A stretch of DNA of 64,000 nucleotides from an uncultured bacterium (GCA_902777385.1 CACYTP010000004.1:1-64000); one strand, 5' to 3'. Counted from the stretch's first letter, positions 46,049 to 56,246 are shown. Translations and numbers: made by a program. Notes: a model not told the origin generated them from the sequence alone.

Positions 46049-46125
46049 TACAACTTCCTTACATAAAAATTTTAACACAAGTGTTTTAAAACACGCTAAT
46101 TTTGATTTTAATATCAGACTAAATA

Positions 46126-46542
46126 TTATGCAGCACCAATGTCACGCAAAATACCTATCATTCCTTCTGCCGCAATATCATTCGTAATTTTGCCTGCTGA
46201 ATTTATATAATAAAAATTCATAACACTAACTGAAATCTTTTTCCCTGTAGGCTTTATACCGAGGAATTCTCCGTCATGAGTTGCTGTTAACTCCCAGAAT
46301 ACAGCTACCTTATCATTATCAGCAATCATATCTTTGATATGCCATTGAACGTCAGAAAAACCTTTTCGCATCCAATATACAACCGATAAATAACCTTGTC
46401 CGCCATATAAAGGTTCAGAACTTGCAGGAGTATAAAAAGATGCACTCCCATCAATAAGCTCGTCAGCCAAAACTTCATCAGCTGTATTAATCATTGTTTC
46501 AAATTTTTGCATAAGCAATTTATTGCGTTCTGTCAAATCCAT
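46126..46542 (-). CDS. SnoaL-like (NTF2-fold) protein
   Basis: A 138-aa alpha+beta cone protein of the SnoaL/ester cyclase type: LTERNKLLMQKFETMI helix, then strands with KVAVFWELTATHDGEFLGI and PTGKKISVSVMNFYYI, a family-typical pattern. No catalytic residue assignment is possible. The function is unknown; members include polyketide cyclases and detoxifying enzymes. It is divergent from the flavoprotein gene. Confidence 0.8.
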   Translation of the reverse strand: MDLTERNKLLMQKFETMINTADEVLADELIDGSASFYTPASSEPLYGGQGYLSVVYWMRKGFSDVQWHIKDMIADNDKVAVFWELTATHDGEFLGIKPTGKKISVSVMNFYYINSAGKITNDIAAEGMIGILRDIGAA

Positions 46543-46640
46543 CAGCGTACCCTCATCAAAATAAACTAATTAAATACTAACACAAATAAAATTTTGAATA
46601 TATTTATATTTTATGATAGTCTTAACAAAAAAGAGCAGTT

Positions 46641-47312
46641 ATGTCTAAAAAAGTCATCATTTTAAATGCAAGTCCAAGAAAAAATTTCAATACGGCAAAA
46701 ATGCTAAAAGAAGCACAAAGAGGAGCTGAAGCTGCAGGAGCTCAAACCGAATATTTTAACCTTTATGAATACAATTTTAAAGGTTGTATGAGCTGCTTTG
46801 CCTGTCAAAGAAAAGGCAGTACTACAGAAGGTGTTTGTGCGATAAGAGATGACTTAAAACCAATATTGGAAAAATGTTTAAATTCAGATGCAATAATAAT
46901 AGGAACACCGGTATATTTTTCATACCCTACGGGAATATTCAGAAGTTTTGTAGAAAGATTAATGTTTCCTAACCATACATATATGGTTGACAGAGAACAC
47001 GGTGTTTTAAAAAGACGACTCGGGAATACTGTTATTCCGACAGGCGTAATCTTCACAATGAATTGTCCCGAAGAAATGGCAAAAGATATAAATTACCATA
47101 TTATACTGGATGAAAATGTACACGGTTTAAATCACATTATGGGATACGCTGAGGGCGTTTTTGCTTATGATACAACCCAGTTTGCAGATTTTTCAAAATA
47201 TAACTGTGATTTATTTGACGAAAATCATAAAAAACAAGTTCAGGAAACTCAATTCCCTAAAGATTTAGAAAAAGCTTTTGATTTAGGAAAACGATTAACG
47301 GAAATGGAATAA
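46641..47312 (+). CDS. NADPH-dependent FMN reductase / iron-sulfur flavoprotein family
   Basis: Flavodoxin-fold oxidoreductase of 223 aa. The FMN phosphate loop is ILNASPRKNFNTAKM (residues 6-20), followed by a Cys-rich GCMSCFACQRKG...GVCAIRDDL segment (C-x2-C-x2-C-x9-C), the typical position of the Fe-S or redox Cys cluster in Isf-like members, and GTPVYFSYPTGIFRSFVERL. The substrate is unknown; quinone, azo or nitro reduction are family activities. TATGAT at 46612-46617 and a weak GAG precede the ATG. It is followed after 4 nt by an acetyltransferase gene. Confidence 0.88.
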   Translation: MSKKVIILNASPRKNFNTAKMLKEAQRGAEAAGAQTEYFNLYEYNFKGCMSCFACQRKGSTTEGVCAIRDDLKPILEKCLNSDAIIIGTPVYFSYPTGIFRSFVERLMFPNHTYMVDREHGVLKRRLGNTVIPTGVIFTMNCPEEMAKDINYHIILDENVHGLNHIMGYAEGVFAYDTTQFADFSKYNCDLFDENHKKQVQETQFPKDLEKAFDLGKRLTEME

Positions 47313-47316
47313 ATTT

Positions 47317-47895
47317 GTGCAGGATATTGATATAGAAAAATTTTACGAACACATGGCAAGCGGCAAGCTTGTTGAAGAAGATATGCTAAAAGTTTTCAAC
47401 CAATTAAGTCAGGAAGCTTTAAAAATTACTATGGAAATCAACAACAAGTATCATACTCCGGAAGAGCTTGTTAAATTATTTTCTGAATTGACGGGGAAAA
47501 ATGTAGATAAATCATTTCGAATTTTTCCACCGTTTCATACTGACTGCGGTAAAAATATAACCGTCGGGAAAAATGTTTTTATCAATGCCTGCTGCAAATT
47601 TCAGGATCAGGGCGGCATTACAATAGGAAACGGAGTACTTATAGGTCACAATGTTACACTTGCAACGCTTAATCACGATGAAAATCCCAACAAAAGACAA
47701 AATATTTATCCAAAATCAATAAAAATCGGAGACAATGTCTGGATTGGTTCCAATGCCACAATACTCGGCGGTGTCTCAGTTGGAAACGGAGCAATAATAG
47801 GTGCCAATGCGGTTGTAACACACGATGTACCGAGCAATACCATTGTTGCAGGAATACCTGCCAGAGTATTGAGAAAAATCAATATTCAGAAATAG
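47317..47895 (+). CDS. hexapeptide-repeat acetyltransferase (maltose acetyltransferase type)
   Basis: 192 aa, starts at GTG with GGAA upstream. It has the LbetaH fold with INACCKFQDQGGITIGNGVLIG, the catalytic-His segment LATLNHDENPNKRQN, and GDNVWIGSNATILGG / GANAVVTHDVPSNTIVAGIPA (long elements quoted in part). It is a distant paralogue of the gene at 45.5-46.0 kb. It is co-transcribed with the flavoprotein gene and converges on the AsmA-like gene with 3 nt between. Confidence 0.88.
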   Translation: MQDIDIEKFYEHMASGKLVEEDMLKVFNQLSQEALKITMEINNKYHTPEELVKLFSELTGKNVDKSFRIFPPFHTDCGKNITVGKNVFINACCKFQDQGGITIGNGVLIGHNVTLATLNHDENPNKRQNIYPKSIKIGDNVWIGSNATILGGVSVGNGAIIGANAVVTHDVPSNTIVAGIPARVLRKINIQK

Positions 47896-47898
47896 CCG

Positions 47899-50800
47899 TT
47901 ATTCTTTTATTGGTTCTTCCTCCGTGTCAGGCTCTTTAACGGTTTCCTTTTTTGCCTTAATATCAGTATCCTCTTTTTTAAATAAATGCTTAAATTTATA
48001 TTTTAAAGTTTTCTTTTCCGCTTCCTTAGCTTCTTCAAGAGCCTTCGCTTCAGCTATTGCTTCTTCAATAGTTGTTGCAGTACTACCTTCAATTGGTTCA
48101 GGCAACGAGTTTACATAGTTTTCAGCAGCTTCATATTGAGCTTTTGAAGCAAGCCATTTGAACGATTTTATCAATGTTAACGGCTTTGCGACATCCCCTC
48201 TGACACCCAGTTGGAATTTTGTAGCCGAATTATCAACATACTTATTAGAAAATGCAGGTAACAATGCAAATTCATCATCAGGCACCGTTTCGCAGAAAAC
48301 TGAAAACGCTTTTGCCGTAACAATATTCATACTTGCAGCACTGTTCATTAAATTAACAGGATTAATTGCATTTAGTGGTCCGAGCAAATTAGAAAGAATA
48401 GATGTAATTTTAACTCTAACCTTCATATCAGCATAATTCTTCAGGATGTCAAATTTACCAAGGATATGTAAATTCATAACATTACCCTTTGACGAAATAT
48501 GTTCAATTTCACATATACCATTATCCAATACTACTTTACCCTCCAATTCGGTATAATGGGTTGTATCAATTGTTGACAGGGAATTTATAACTCCGCCGAG
48601 TGCTGTTTGGAAAAACTGAGATTCTCTTATATTTTCAGCTAAAATCATATTTTCTATCTTACCGAAAGGACCAAATTGTCCGTCTTTTGCCGTAAAACTG
48701 ACTTCGCCATTAATACCTTTCATTTGTGCCTCCTGAGTAGAAGCCGAACCGTCAATATTTAATTTAGCATTAAAATCCATAGTACCCGTTAAAGCATCCT
48801 TTGTACCTGCCGCATCAAGAAGGGCCTTTTCTATGTCAATATTATGACCTGCCACATCAACATTTATCAACAGTTTTATTAAATCGACATCAATATTACC
48901 CTGAACATTCCCTTTAAATATATTTGTCATAAGACGTCTTAAATGCAGAATATTTCTTCTTAATATCATCTGAGAAACCGTATTTGTAAGCTCAATATTA
49001 CCAGTTACAATCCTTCTCATATTAATTCTTCCGTCAGGAATTATAACCGGAATATTCTGATTTGATGTTGATTTGGACGAACCGGTACTCTGTGCAGGTA
49101 AATATCTGTTTAGTGCTTCCGTAACCGCAGTTACGTCATCAAGATTTATCAGTCTTGAGGTTACATTCAAGTTATTTATAACAATATTTTCTTGTTGTTC
49201 CAGTGCATATCTGCCGCTTACACTTATATCGGAATTTTTCATCATAAAGTTTTGAATATCAAACAACAATTCTCTTCCGCTAATTTTTACATTAAGATTG
49301 TCTAATGCTGAATGTATCTCCGGAATAACCAGATTTTTCACATTCAAAGCACCTCGAATTATTGGAGTTTTTGCACTACCAAAAGCGTAGAACTTCGTAT
49401 TATCCACAGTAAATTTTGATCGTGGAAATACATATAATTTTCCGTCAAGACTTTTTGGGATATCAATCTTCATAAGATTTATACGGTTATGCTCAACAGT
49501 ACCGTCAACCTCTATAACCTTATTGAGATTTTCTACTTCAAGACCTTCTTCATTTTGTGTATAAGTTCTCGTATAAAGTCCTGTATTTTTAACTTTTATC
49601 CTGTTTGGTTTGAAATCAAGTTCAGCCTGAATTGCAGTCTTTTTATTATTCAAATCAACAAAATCTATAGGTGTAATAAAATTATTTTCGTCACCCATAG
49701 CCTTAGCCAACAATGCAATTTTGTCTTTATTACCGCTTAATTTTAAGCTTACAGGAATTTTACCCTTTGAATTAATATAAGGTTTAAGTTCTCTTCCTAT
49801 AAATTTAATCAGGTCATTCGTATTCATTTCACCGTCAGCATTAAAATCTATATTTTCTAAATTAAGATAATTTGTAATACTTCCTGAATAAGTAATCGCT
49901 GAATTATCGTTGAAATACAGAATATTCTGAGCTATATCAATATTTTTATCCAATAGCTTTACAGCCAGCTTCGGCACAGAAACAACAGAAGATGTTTTTG
50001 GGAAAATAAATTTAAAATCCCTGTTATTTACATCACCCTTAAAAGACTTTGTTTTAGAATTATAATTGAACACTAATGCTAATTCTTTGTTTCTGATATT
50101 GAACGAATTGGCTCTATCGGCAAAATCCAAGCTGCTCAGTTTGAATTTTGCATTAGCAACAGCTTCTTTCATTCTGCCCTGCAAATTTAATGCTGTTGAA
50201 AAATATCCTGATTTCAAATTGAACGAATTTCTTATATCTTTTGGTGCAAAAGCACTGTACAACTTAGGTAACGGAACAGAATCCGCACTTATGTCAATAT
50301 CAGTATAAGATTTATCATCAATTGAACCATTTATCTTTACACCGGAATTTCCTACAAATAAACCGGACTCAGCAATTTTCAAAAGATTATTATCAAGTAA
50401 TATATTAATATTCACTTTTGATAAAACTTCGCCAAGGTTTCTTACCTTTAATGCACCATTTTTAACTTTTACATATCCGTTTGATTTTAGCTTTTTAAAA
50501 TTTGTTTTTATATAACAATCTGCAATTAAAGATCCGTTTGCTTTAAATTGATTTAATTCATTCGGCACATTTACCGATTGTAAAAATGCTTCTCCCAAAG
50601 TCAACAAATTCTGAAATTTAATCGTACCTGTTTTTACACTCATATCAAGTTTTGGATGTTTTGAATAATTTAACTTACCAAACAGTTTTATATTTTCATC
50701 TTTTGAAGCATATAAGTCAGAATCGATTTTTACAATTTTTCCAAAAGTTTTCAATCTGAAATAGCTTGGCGGCAGCTTTATTTGAGAGAGTCTTAGAGTT

Positions 50801-51681
50801 AAATCCTCTACATTAAAATGTCCATAAGAAGTCAAACCGCCATTTTCAGTATGTCTTATTTTGATTTTAGAATCAATATTGGTTTTAAGATCATAAGTCT
50901 GATAGGTTTTTACAGGATTTATAAAAGGAATATCGATTTTTTCTGCTCTGTCATCTTCTGCATCTAACTTTGGAGCAGGAGGCGGCAAAAAGGTATCCAC
51001 ATCAATATTTGCAGAAATATTTTTATTCTTATCGCTATACAATTCAGCTATTGTTCTCACCCTTATACTTTTCCCGTTAAAATATCCGAATATCAACTTT
51101 TCACCATGTAAATCCAGATAATGTCCTGAACCTAAATCAGTAACAAGAACCTTATAATTATGTAATCTTACATTTGGAATAACAATCCTTATCCACGCAG
51201 GATCAAACTGAAAACCCTCTTTTGGAGTTTCTTCTTTTTTTACGCCAAATGTAGCTTCTTTGTTCTTATTTAAAATATTTTCTATGTGTTTAACGATTTT
51301 GTAATCTTCACCATTTTTCATAATTTCGGCATTTATAACCGGATTCATTATATCAACACTTGAAACTCTTGCAGACAAAATTAATATATGCGGAACAGAA
51401 ACAATAGCTTTTATTCCATCAGATGAAAAAACAGTTGATTTATCAGGAAGGGATATTTTTATGTTATCGGCTTTAATTCCAACGCCAAGCAAAGGGGTAG
51501 TAACAATTTTTTCATTATCATAATCTATATCAACATCAGCAACATCTTTAACTATTTTTTGCAAATCAGATTTGTACTTACTTATATCAACAACTTTTGG
51601 CAATACAAATAGAAAACCTGCATAAAGTACAACTAGAATAACACAAAATATTACCCCTAATATTCTAAAAAATTTCTTCAT
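47899..51681 (-). CDS. AsmA/YhdP-like envelope protein
   Basis: 1260 aa with an N-terminal membrane anchor (about residues 6-29) and a long repetitive beta-rich periplasmic part. The C-terminal region resembles the AsmA C-terminal domain: GEVSFTAKDGQFGPFGKIEN, LEGKVVLDNGICEIEHISS, then NLHILGKFDILKNYADMKV. It ends in a Lys/Glu-rich tail of about 60 residues. AsmA-family proteins form bridges for phospholipid transport between inner and outer membrane, so a diderm envelope is implied. A minus-strand TATAAT (51710-51715) and AAGGGA precede the ATG. It stands as a single transcription unit. Confidence 0.85.
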   Translation of the reverse strand: MKKFFRILGVIFCVILVVLYAGFLFVLPKVVDISKYKSDLQKIVKDVADVDIDYDNEKIVTTPLLGVGIKADNIKISLPDKSTVFSSDGIKAIVSVPHILILSARVSSVDIMNPVINAEIMKNGEDYKIVKHIENILNKNKEATFGVKKEETPKEGFQFDPAWIRIVIPNVRLHNYKVLVTDLGSGHYLDLHGEKLIFGYFNGKSIRVRTIAELYSDKNKNISANIDVDTFLPPPAPKLDAEDDRAEKIDIPFINPVKTYQTYDLKTNIDSKIKIRHTENGGLTSYGHFNVEDLTLRLSQIKLPPSYFRLKTFGKIVKIDSDLYASKDENIKLFGKLNYSKHPKLDMSVKTGTIKFQNLLTLGEAFLQSVNVPNELNQFKANGSLIADCYIKTNFKKLKSNGYVKVKNGALKVRNLGEVLSKVNINILLDNNLLKIAESGLFVGNSGVKINGSIDDKSYTDIDISADSVPLPKLYSAFAPKDIRNSFNLKSGYFSTALNLQGRMKEAVANAKFKLSSLDFADRANSFNIRNKELALVFNYNSKTKSFKGDVNNRDFKFIFPKTSSVVSVPKLAVKLLDKNIDIAQNILYFNDNSAITYSGSITNYLNLENIDFNADGEMNTNDLIKFIGRELKPYINSKGKIPVSLKLSGNKDKIALLAKAMGDENNFITPIDFVDLNNKKTAIQAELDFKPNRIKVKNTGLYTRTYTQNEEGLEVENLNKVIEVDGTVEHNRINLMKIDIPKSLDGKLYVFPRSKFTVDNTKFYAFGSAKTPIIRGALNVKNLVIPEIHSALDNLNVKISGRELLFDIQNFMMKNSDISVSGRYALEQQENIVINNLNVTSRLINLDDVTAVTEALNRYLPAQSTGSSKSTSNQNIPVIIPDGRINMRRIVTGNIELTNTVSQMILRRNILHLRRLMTNIFKGNVQGNIDVDLIKLLINVDVAGHNIDIEKALLDAAGTKDALTGTMDFNAKLNIDGSASTQEAQMKGINGEVSFTAKDGQFGPFGKIENMILAENIRESQFFQTALGGVINSLSTIDTTHYTELEGKVVLDNGICEIEHISSKGNVMNLHILGKFDILKNYADMKVRVKITSILSNLLGPLNAINPVNLMNSAASMNIVTAKAFSVFCETVPDDEFALLPAFSNKYVDNSATKFQLGVRGDVAKPLTLIKSFKWLASKAQYEAAENYVNSLPEPIEGSTATTIEEAIAEAKALEEAKEAEKKTLKYKFKHLFKKEDTDIKAKKETVKEPDTEEEPIKE

Positions 51682-51779
51682 AATATCCCTTCTTACTTAT
51701 ATCGTCATGATTATAGTAAACCAAAATTATTCAGTATAAAATGCAATTTTAAATAATATTACGAAGAAAATTTAAATTA

Positions 51780-52145
51780 TCATACATTATCATCAACAGT
51801 TAATCTGACAACACCGGCTTCGGGATTCATAACTTCTATAACAATCTTATTTGTACCCTCAACTACACCGGAACGACCTGACATTATAAGAGTTCCTACC
51901 TGTCCAAGTCTGAATGCTATCGGATTTTCTTCGGATACATCTGTTCCTGCAATTTCCTGTCCGTTTGTAATAAACCTCACAGCCTCAGGGTTATAGACAA
52001 CATCATTAATTTTTACATAATTAAATCCGCTTATAAATCCCGGGCCTAAAACATTTTTTAATCCGATTTCAGCACCGTTATCGAGCTTTTTTAAAGAACC
52101 TTTCTGATAAATTCTTCTTATGAGAAATTCAGGAACAACGACCAT
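51780..52145 (-). CDS. conserved small protein of unknown function
   Basis: 121 aa, no signal peptide or membrane segment. The N-terminus VVVPEFLIRRIYQKGSLK resembles a small conserved family beginning VPEFLLRKLYVKGSL whose function I do not know. Some members carry questionable database names. The rest is predicted beta-rich (FRLGQVGTLIMSGRSGV, KIVIEVMNPEAGVVRLTV). It lies 16 nt after the GH35 gene, with AGAGGT before its ATG, so it is probably co-transcribed. Confidence 0.7.
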   Translation of the reverse strand: MVVVPEFLIRRIYQKGSLKKLDNGAEIGLKNVLGPGFISGFNYVKINDVVYNPEAVRFITNGQEIAGTDVSEENPIAFRLGQVGTLIMSGRSGVVEGTNKIVIEVMNPEAGVVRLTVDDNV

Positions 52146-52161
52146 TATAATACCTCTTTTT

Positions 52162-54579
52162 CTACTTAAATAACTGACAGCTTTTATATGTACCCAATAA
52201 TATTATAACATTTTTTAAATCAGATTTAAATCCCCATGCCGATTTTATATTTCTTTCTTTTTCCCATACGACAACTTCTAATTTGTTATGCGGCCGTAAA
52301 AATTCATTAATCAGATAGAATTTATCCTGAACATTTCTTCTTTTAATATACCTGCCGATTTTAACCCCATTCAGATATATAGTAGCACGTCTGCACCTGA
52401 AATCTTCAAAAGAAATATATTTAGCAAAAAATACATCTTCTTCAAAATCTATATCAAACTCAGCCGTAATTTTTGCTAAATACGGATTTTCACTTCCGGA
52501 TTTTTGAGTTCTTTCAGGTGCCAGCTTTTCACATACAGAAAATTCTATATTTGTTTCCGGAGTAGTCTTAAACAGAACCAAACCTCTCGGATTATTTGTA
52601 TCACCGGAAAAACCTTTGTCAAAGCCAAGGTTTTGAACAAGTACAGTTAATTCATTTACAGGTTTATTCAAAATTGATTTATTAAGAGGTACAGCTATTG
52701 TCTCGGGTACTTCCTGTAATTTTTCCAACTTATAACTGTTTCTGTTCAAAACTTCTTTTCCGTTGATATAAATAGCAAAAAGATGTCTTGCACTAAGGGT
52801 AATCTCTGTTAAATCATTCGGTACTTTAGCCTTATACCAGATAAATTCATCATACATATCACAAGAAAATGCATCCGTATTACCTTTGACTTTTTTCCAG
52901 TCAGAATAATCATAATCTGTATCAATTTCGGGTGAACAAAATTCCACATTTGAAATTTTAAGCTTTTGAATTTTATCGGAAGTATCCAATCTGCTGACAA
53001 TGCAATTACTTCTGGCAAATTTATATTTCAAATCAAAATAAGCAATTTCAGTACTTTTTTCTACTGCAATAGCTCCGTTTGGCAATACATAATCTGCATT
53101 AAAGATAATTTTATCTCCTAAATACCAGCTTTTATCGGCAAGTTTTCTTGTTATAAATATTAATTGCGTTATTTTACCATCTCTTTTATATGTGTAATTT
53201 GCAAAATCTTCTTGCTTCCCTGTAATAACACTTCCGTCAGATAAATAAACCTTTGCATTTTCATCCGCAATAAAGAAAACAGCTTCCTCTTCTTCATTTT
53301 TAAGTCTTGAAAATATTTCCGCATCAGAAAAATCTATATCACAACCCATTAAGGATAGGTTTATCGGACAAATCTTCATATCGTAAGGATTTAATTTTAC
53401 CGTTCCGATATCAGGTAACTTAATCTCAGCCGCTTCCGAATTCATATTACGAATAAAAAGCCAGTCGCAACCGTTTTCAATATCATGACGTAACTTTGCA
53501 TATATATTTTCCTGATTTAGAGAAAAATCTTTTGGTTCAGTACATGTAAATCCAAACGAGTCAATAAAATAATTTATTTCTTTAGCTTTATAGAAATTAC
53601 TTTGCGGCACTCCAAACTCATCAATAGGTGCAGTGAATTCATAACTGGTATAAACCTCATCACAAGCCAAATCATCCCAATTTGTACCACCTACGGCAAG
53701 ATAATGATTAAATAGTGTTACGCCTTGAGATAAGGCTGTTTTGGTCATTATATTTATGTGTTCATTTCCAAGTGCTTCTCTTATATGCTTATAACCTGAG
53801 CCATCCCACTTGTCGAACCAGCCTGACTGCATTTCAGCAATAAACGGAGGAGCATTATCCTTTGCAGACCTAAATATATCCTCAACATTATCCAGCGTAT
53901 CAAAACAAAAACTGTCCTGCTTCCAATTCTGATTAGGATTAATATACGGATACAAGTCCAGTGCGTAAATATCTACACAATCTGCCCATAATCCCGCAAA
54001 ATAAGCATCATTATGAAAAATCGGACAAGTTACACCTCTATCCCGAGCCATCCTGTACAATTCTCGCATATAATCCTCTTCCATAGTATCAGTTGCATAC
54101 TCATTTTCTATCTGGAAAAGAATTACATTATCAAATTCATTAATTATCGGTATAATTTGGTCATACCATTCCGCTATGTAGTCCATATATTTTGGAGAAT
54201 ACTCATAAGCTGTTCCGATACGATTTCTCGGGACAACATCCTCCGCCTTCAAAAGCCAAAACGGCAAGCCGCCGGCATTCACCTCAGCATTAATAAACGG
54301 GCCGGGACGTGCAATTACAAACAGTCCTGCATCCTTAGCCGCCTGTAAAACCTTTCTTACATCTTTTATCCCGCTAAAATCATACACACCCTGTTCAGGA
54401 CTGTGATAATTCCAATTAAAATATATATCTACAGTATTATATCCGCCGGCTTTCATTTTGGAAAACCGATCTTTTGCCATTTCTTCTCCGGGGGTACGAA
54501 AATAATGAAACGCACCACTCTTAATAAAAATACGTTTCCCGTCAACCATCAGAGAATACTTATCAAAAGTTATTTCCAT
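52162..54579 (-). CDS. GH35 beta-galactosidase
   Basis: Retaining exo-beta-galactosidase of glycoside hydrolase family 35, 805 aa. The N-terminal TIM barrel (about 1-320) has GGYNTVDIYFNWNYHSP, ARPGPFINAEVNAGGLP, the acid/base glutamate in QIENEY (156-161) and the nucleophile in FIAEMQSGWFD (Glu249). Beta-sandwich domains follow, the last being a galactose-binding-like jelly roll. No signal peptide, so it acts on imported galactosides. It has its own promoter and no Shine-Dalgarno sequence. GH35 fits a gut or plant-glycan diet, which is inference. Confidence 0.93.
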   Translation of the reverse strand: MEITFDKYSLMVDGKRIFIKSGAFHYFRTPGEEMAKDRFSKMKAGGYNTVDIYFNWNYHSPEQGVYDFSGIKDVRKVLQAAKDAGLFVIARPGPFINAEVNAGGLPFWLLKAEDVVPRNRIGTAYEYSPKYMDYIAEWYDQIIPIINEFDNVILFQIENEYATDTMEEDYMRELYRMARDRGVTCPIFHNDAYFAGLWADCVDIYALDLYPYINPNQNWKQDSFCFDTLDNVEDIFRSAKDNAPPFIAEMQSGWFDKWDGSGYKHIREALGNEHINIMTKTALSQGVTLFNHYLAVGGTNWDDLACDEVYTSYEFTAPIDEFGVPQSNFYKAKEINYFIDSFGFTCTEPKDFSLNQENIYAKLRHDIENGCDWLFIRNMNSEAAEIKLPDIGTVKLNPYDMKICPINLSLMGCDIDFSDAEIFSRLKNEEEEAVFFIADENAKVYLSDGSVITGKQEDFANYTYKRDGKITQLIFITRKLADKSWYLGDKIIFNADYVLPNGAIAVEKSTEIAYFDLKYKFARSNCIVSRLDTSDKIQKLKISNVEFCSPEIDTDYDYSDWKKVKGNTDAFSCDMYDEFIWYKAKVPNDLTEITLSARHLFAIYINGKEVLNRNSYKLEKLQEVPETIAVPLNKSILNKPVNELTVLVQNLGFDKGFSGDTNNPRGLVLFKTTPETNIEFSVCEKLAPERTQKSGSENPYLAKITAEFDIDFEEDVFFAKYISFEDFRCRRATIYLNGVKIGRYIKRRNVQDKFYLINEFLRPHNKLEVVVWEKERNIKSAWGFKSDLKNVIILLGTYKSCQLFK

Positions 54580-54586
54580 ATTTCTT

Positions 54587-54614
54587 ATTGTACGGATTTT
54601 TCAGATGCGGTCAA
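54587..54614 (-). promoter_or_regulatory. promoter of the GH35 gene, predicted leaderless
   Basis: Minus strand: TTGACC (54609-54614), 16-nt spacer, TACAAT (54587-54592), 7 nt (AAGAAAT), then ATG at 54579. No Shine-Dalgarno sequence. Confidence 0.6.
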
Positions 54615-54633
54615 ATCATTAAGCAAAATTTTA

Positions 54634-55542
54634 TTAAGACTTTGCACAATTTTTTTGGCAGCGTTTTCTGTAACAAACAGGCTCTGAGTGAATTGAAATA
54701 GAACTATTTGTATATATTTTTTGGATTTTCTTTTCAATTTTATCGCAAATCTTATGACACTCGCATATTGTTGTATCTTCAGGGAACTGTAATATCAAAT
54801 CAATATCAATAGTCGGTCCGAGCTGTCTTGCTTTCAGGCTGTTTTTCTTTAAACATACAATATCCGAAAATTCAAGCACTACATCTTTAATCTTTTCAAT
54901 ATCTTCTTTTGGTAAGGAATAATCCATCAATCGTCTGAAAGTTCTTTTGGAAATAGAATATCCGGCATGATAAATAAACACGGCAACCAAAATTGCAATA
55001 ATCGGATCTAAAATGTAATAACCTGAATATTTAATCAAAACCAACCCGAATAAAACCCCAAAAGACGAATAAATATCGGTCCTTAAATGTTCACCATCCG
55101 CAAACAAAGATACCGAATTTGATTCTTTTGCCACTTTGAACAACAGATAACTTACAACGGAATTCGTTACAACAGCGACAAGCATAACCGCAATACCAAT
55201 ATTAGTTTCTGTTTCGGGGTGAATACCAAAAACAATTTTCTCTATAGATTTATATATAATAAAAATTGCCGCAAAAATTATAAGCAAACCTTCAATAAAA
55301 CCGGCCATATCCTCGTATTTTCCATGCCCGTACGGATGGTCGTCATCAGCAGGCTGAGAAGATTTTAAGACGGAAAAGAAGGTTAAAGCGGAAGCAAACA
55401 AATCACTAAGTGAATGTATCGCCTCTGATATGATACTTATACTGCCTGAAAAAATTCCTGCAATAATCTTTAAAACAGACAACAAAATATTTGACGTTAC
55501 CGATAATGCAGCTACAGATTTTTTCTTTACATTAATATCCAT
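54634..55542 (-). CDS. CDF cation efflux transporter (FieF/MamM type)
   Basis: 302 aa, six membrane helices plus a cytoplasmic C-terminal domain. Metal sites: His43 and Asp47 in IHSLSDLFAS, HPYGHGKYE (69-77) after helix 2, and HLRTDIYSS in helix 5. The C-terminal domain carries extra cysteines (TICECHKICDKI and CYRKRCQKNC at the very end), which is unusual and may be a metal-sensing site. Zinc or iron export is inferred. AAAGGTG precedes the ATG. It lies downstream of serB but 57 nt away. Confidence 0.9.
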   Translation of the reverse strand: MDINVKKKSVAALSVTSNILLSVLKIIAGIFSGSISIISEAIHSLSDLFASALTFFSVLKSSQPADDDHPYGHGKYEDMAGFIEGLLIIFAAIFIIYKSIEKIVFGIHPETETNIGIAVMLVAVVTNSVVSYLLFKVAKESNSVSLFADGEHLRTDIYSSFGVLFGLVLIKYSGYYILDPIIAILVAVFIYHAGYSISKRTFRRLMDYSLPKEDIEKIKDVVLEFSDIVCLKKNSLKARQLGPTIDIDLILQFPEDTTICECHKICDKIEKKIQKIYTNSSISIHSEPVCYRKRCQKNCAKS

Positions 55543-55599
55543 AAAAATATCTTACACCTTTTTATTAACATTTACCACAGATTTTAAGTACTATGTAAT

Positions 55600-56229
55600 T
55601 TATTTAATATATTCAAGAATATTTGCTAAATTCTTTTCCGTGATTATAACATTAGCTTTTTCTTTCAAAACCTGTTTTGCACAAAATGCAACTCTTTTTG
55701 CCGCATATTTAAACATACTTAAATCATTTGCACCGTCACCAACCGCAACAGTATTTTCTACAGACACATCAAGAAGAGTTTGAAGCCTTTTAAGCATCTG
55801 ACCTTTGCTGTCATTAAACATCATTTCACCGCCGACCTGTCCGGTAAGCAAACCGTCTTTTACATGCAAAATATTTGCAAACTCCCCGTCCAAACCGAGT
55901 TCTTTAGCAAAATACGCTGTAGCATTTCTAAATCCGCCGGAGAAACAAACAACTTTATATCCTATTTTCTTTAATTCTGATACAACCTCTTTTGCACCCG
56001 GCATCAACGGTAAAGTTTTACTTATTTCATCAACTTTTGAAACCGGAAGTCCTTTTAAAAAAGAAACACGCTCAGTAAGACTTTCAAAGAAATCCAATTC
56101 ACCACGCATTGCTCTGTCCGTAATTGATTTTACTTTTTCAGCTATACCAATTTCTTGTGCAAAAAATTCTAATGTCTCGCCGTCCATTAATGTTGAATCA
56201 AAATCAAATACCGCAAGTTTATTTGTCAT
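55600..56229 (-). CDS. serB: phosphoserine phosphatase
   Basis: HAD-superfamily enzyme of 209 aa, last step of serine synthesis. Motif I is FDFDST (nucleophile Asp9, acid/base Asp11), motif II FSGGF, motif III the Lys of SKGQML, motif IV GDGANDLSMF. The cap region RAMRGELDFFESLTERV is typical of SerB. 17 nt after serA in a three-gene serine operon. Confidence 0.95.
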   Translation of the reverse strand: MTNKLAVFDFDSTLMDGETLEFFAQEIGIAEKVKSITDRAMRGELDFFESLTERVSFLKGLPVSKVDEISKTLPLMPGAKEVVSELKKIGYKVVCFSGGFRNATAYFAKELGLDGEFANILHVKDGLLTGQVGGEMMFNDSKGQMLKRLQTLLDVSVENTVAVGDGANDLSMFKYAAKRVAFCAKQVLKEKANVIITEKNLANILEYIK

Positions 56230-56246
56230 AAATTCTACCCTTATAT

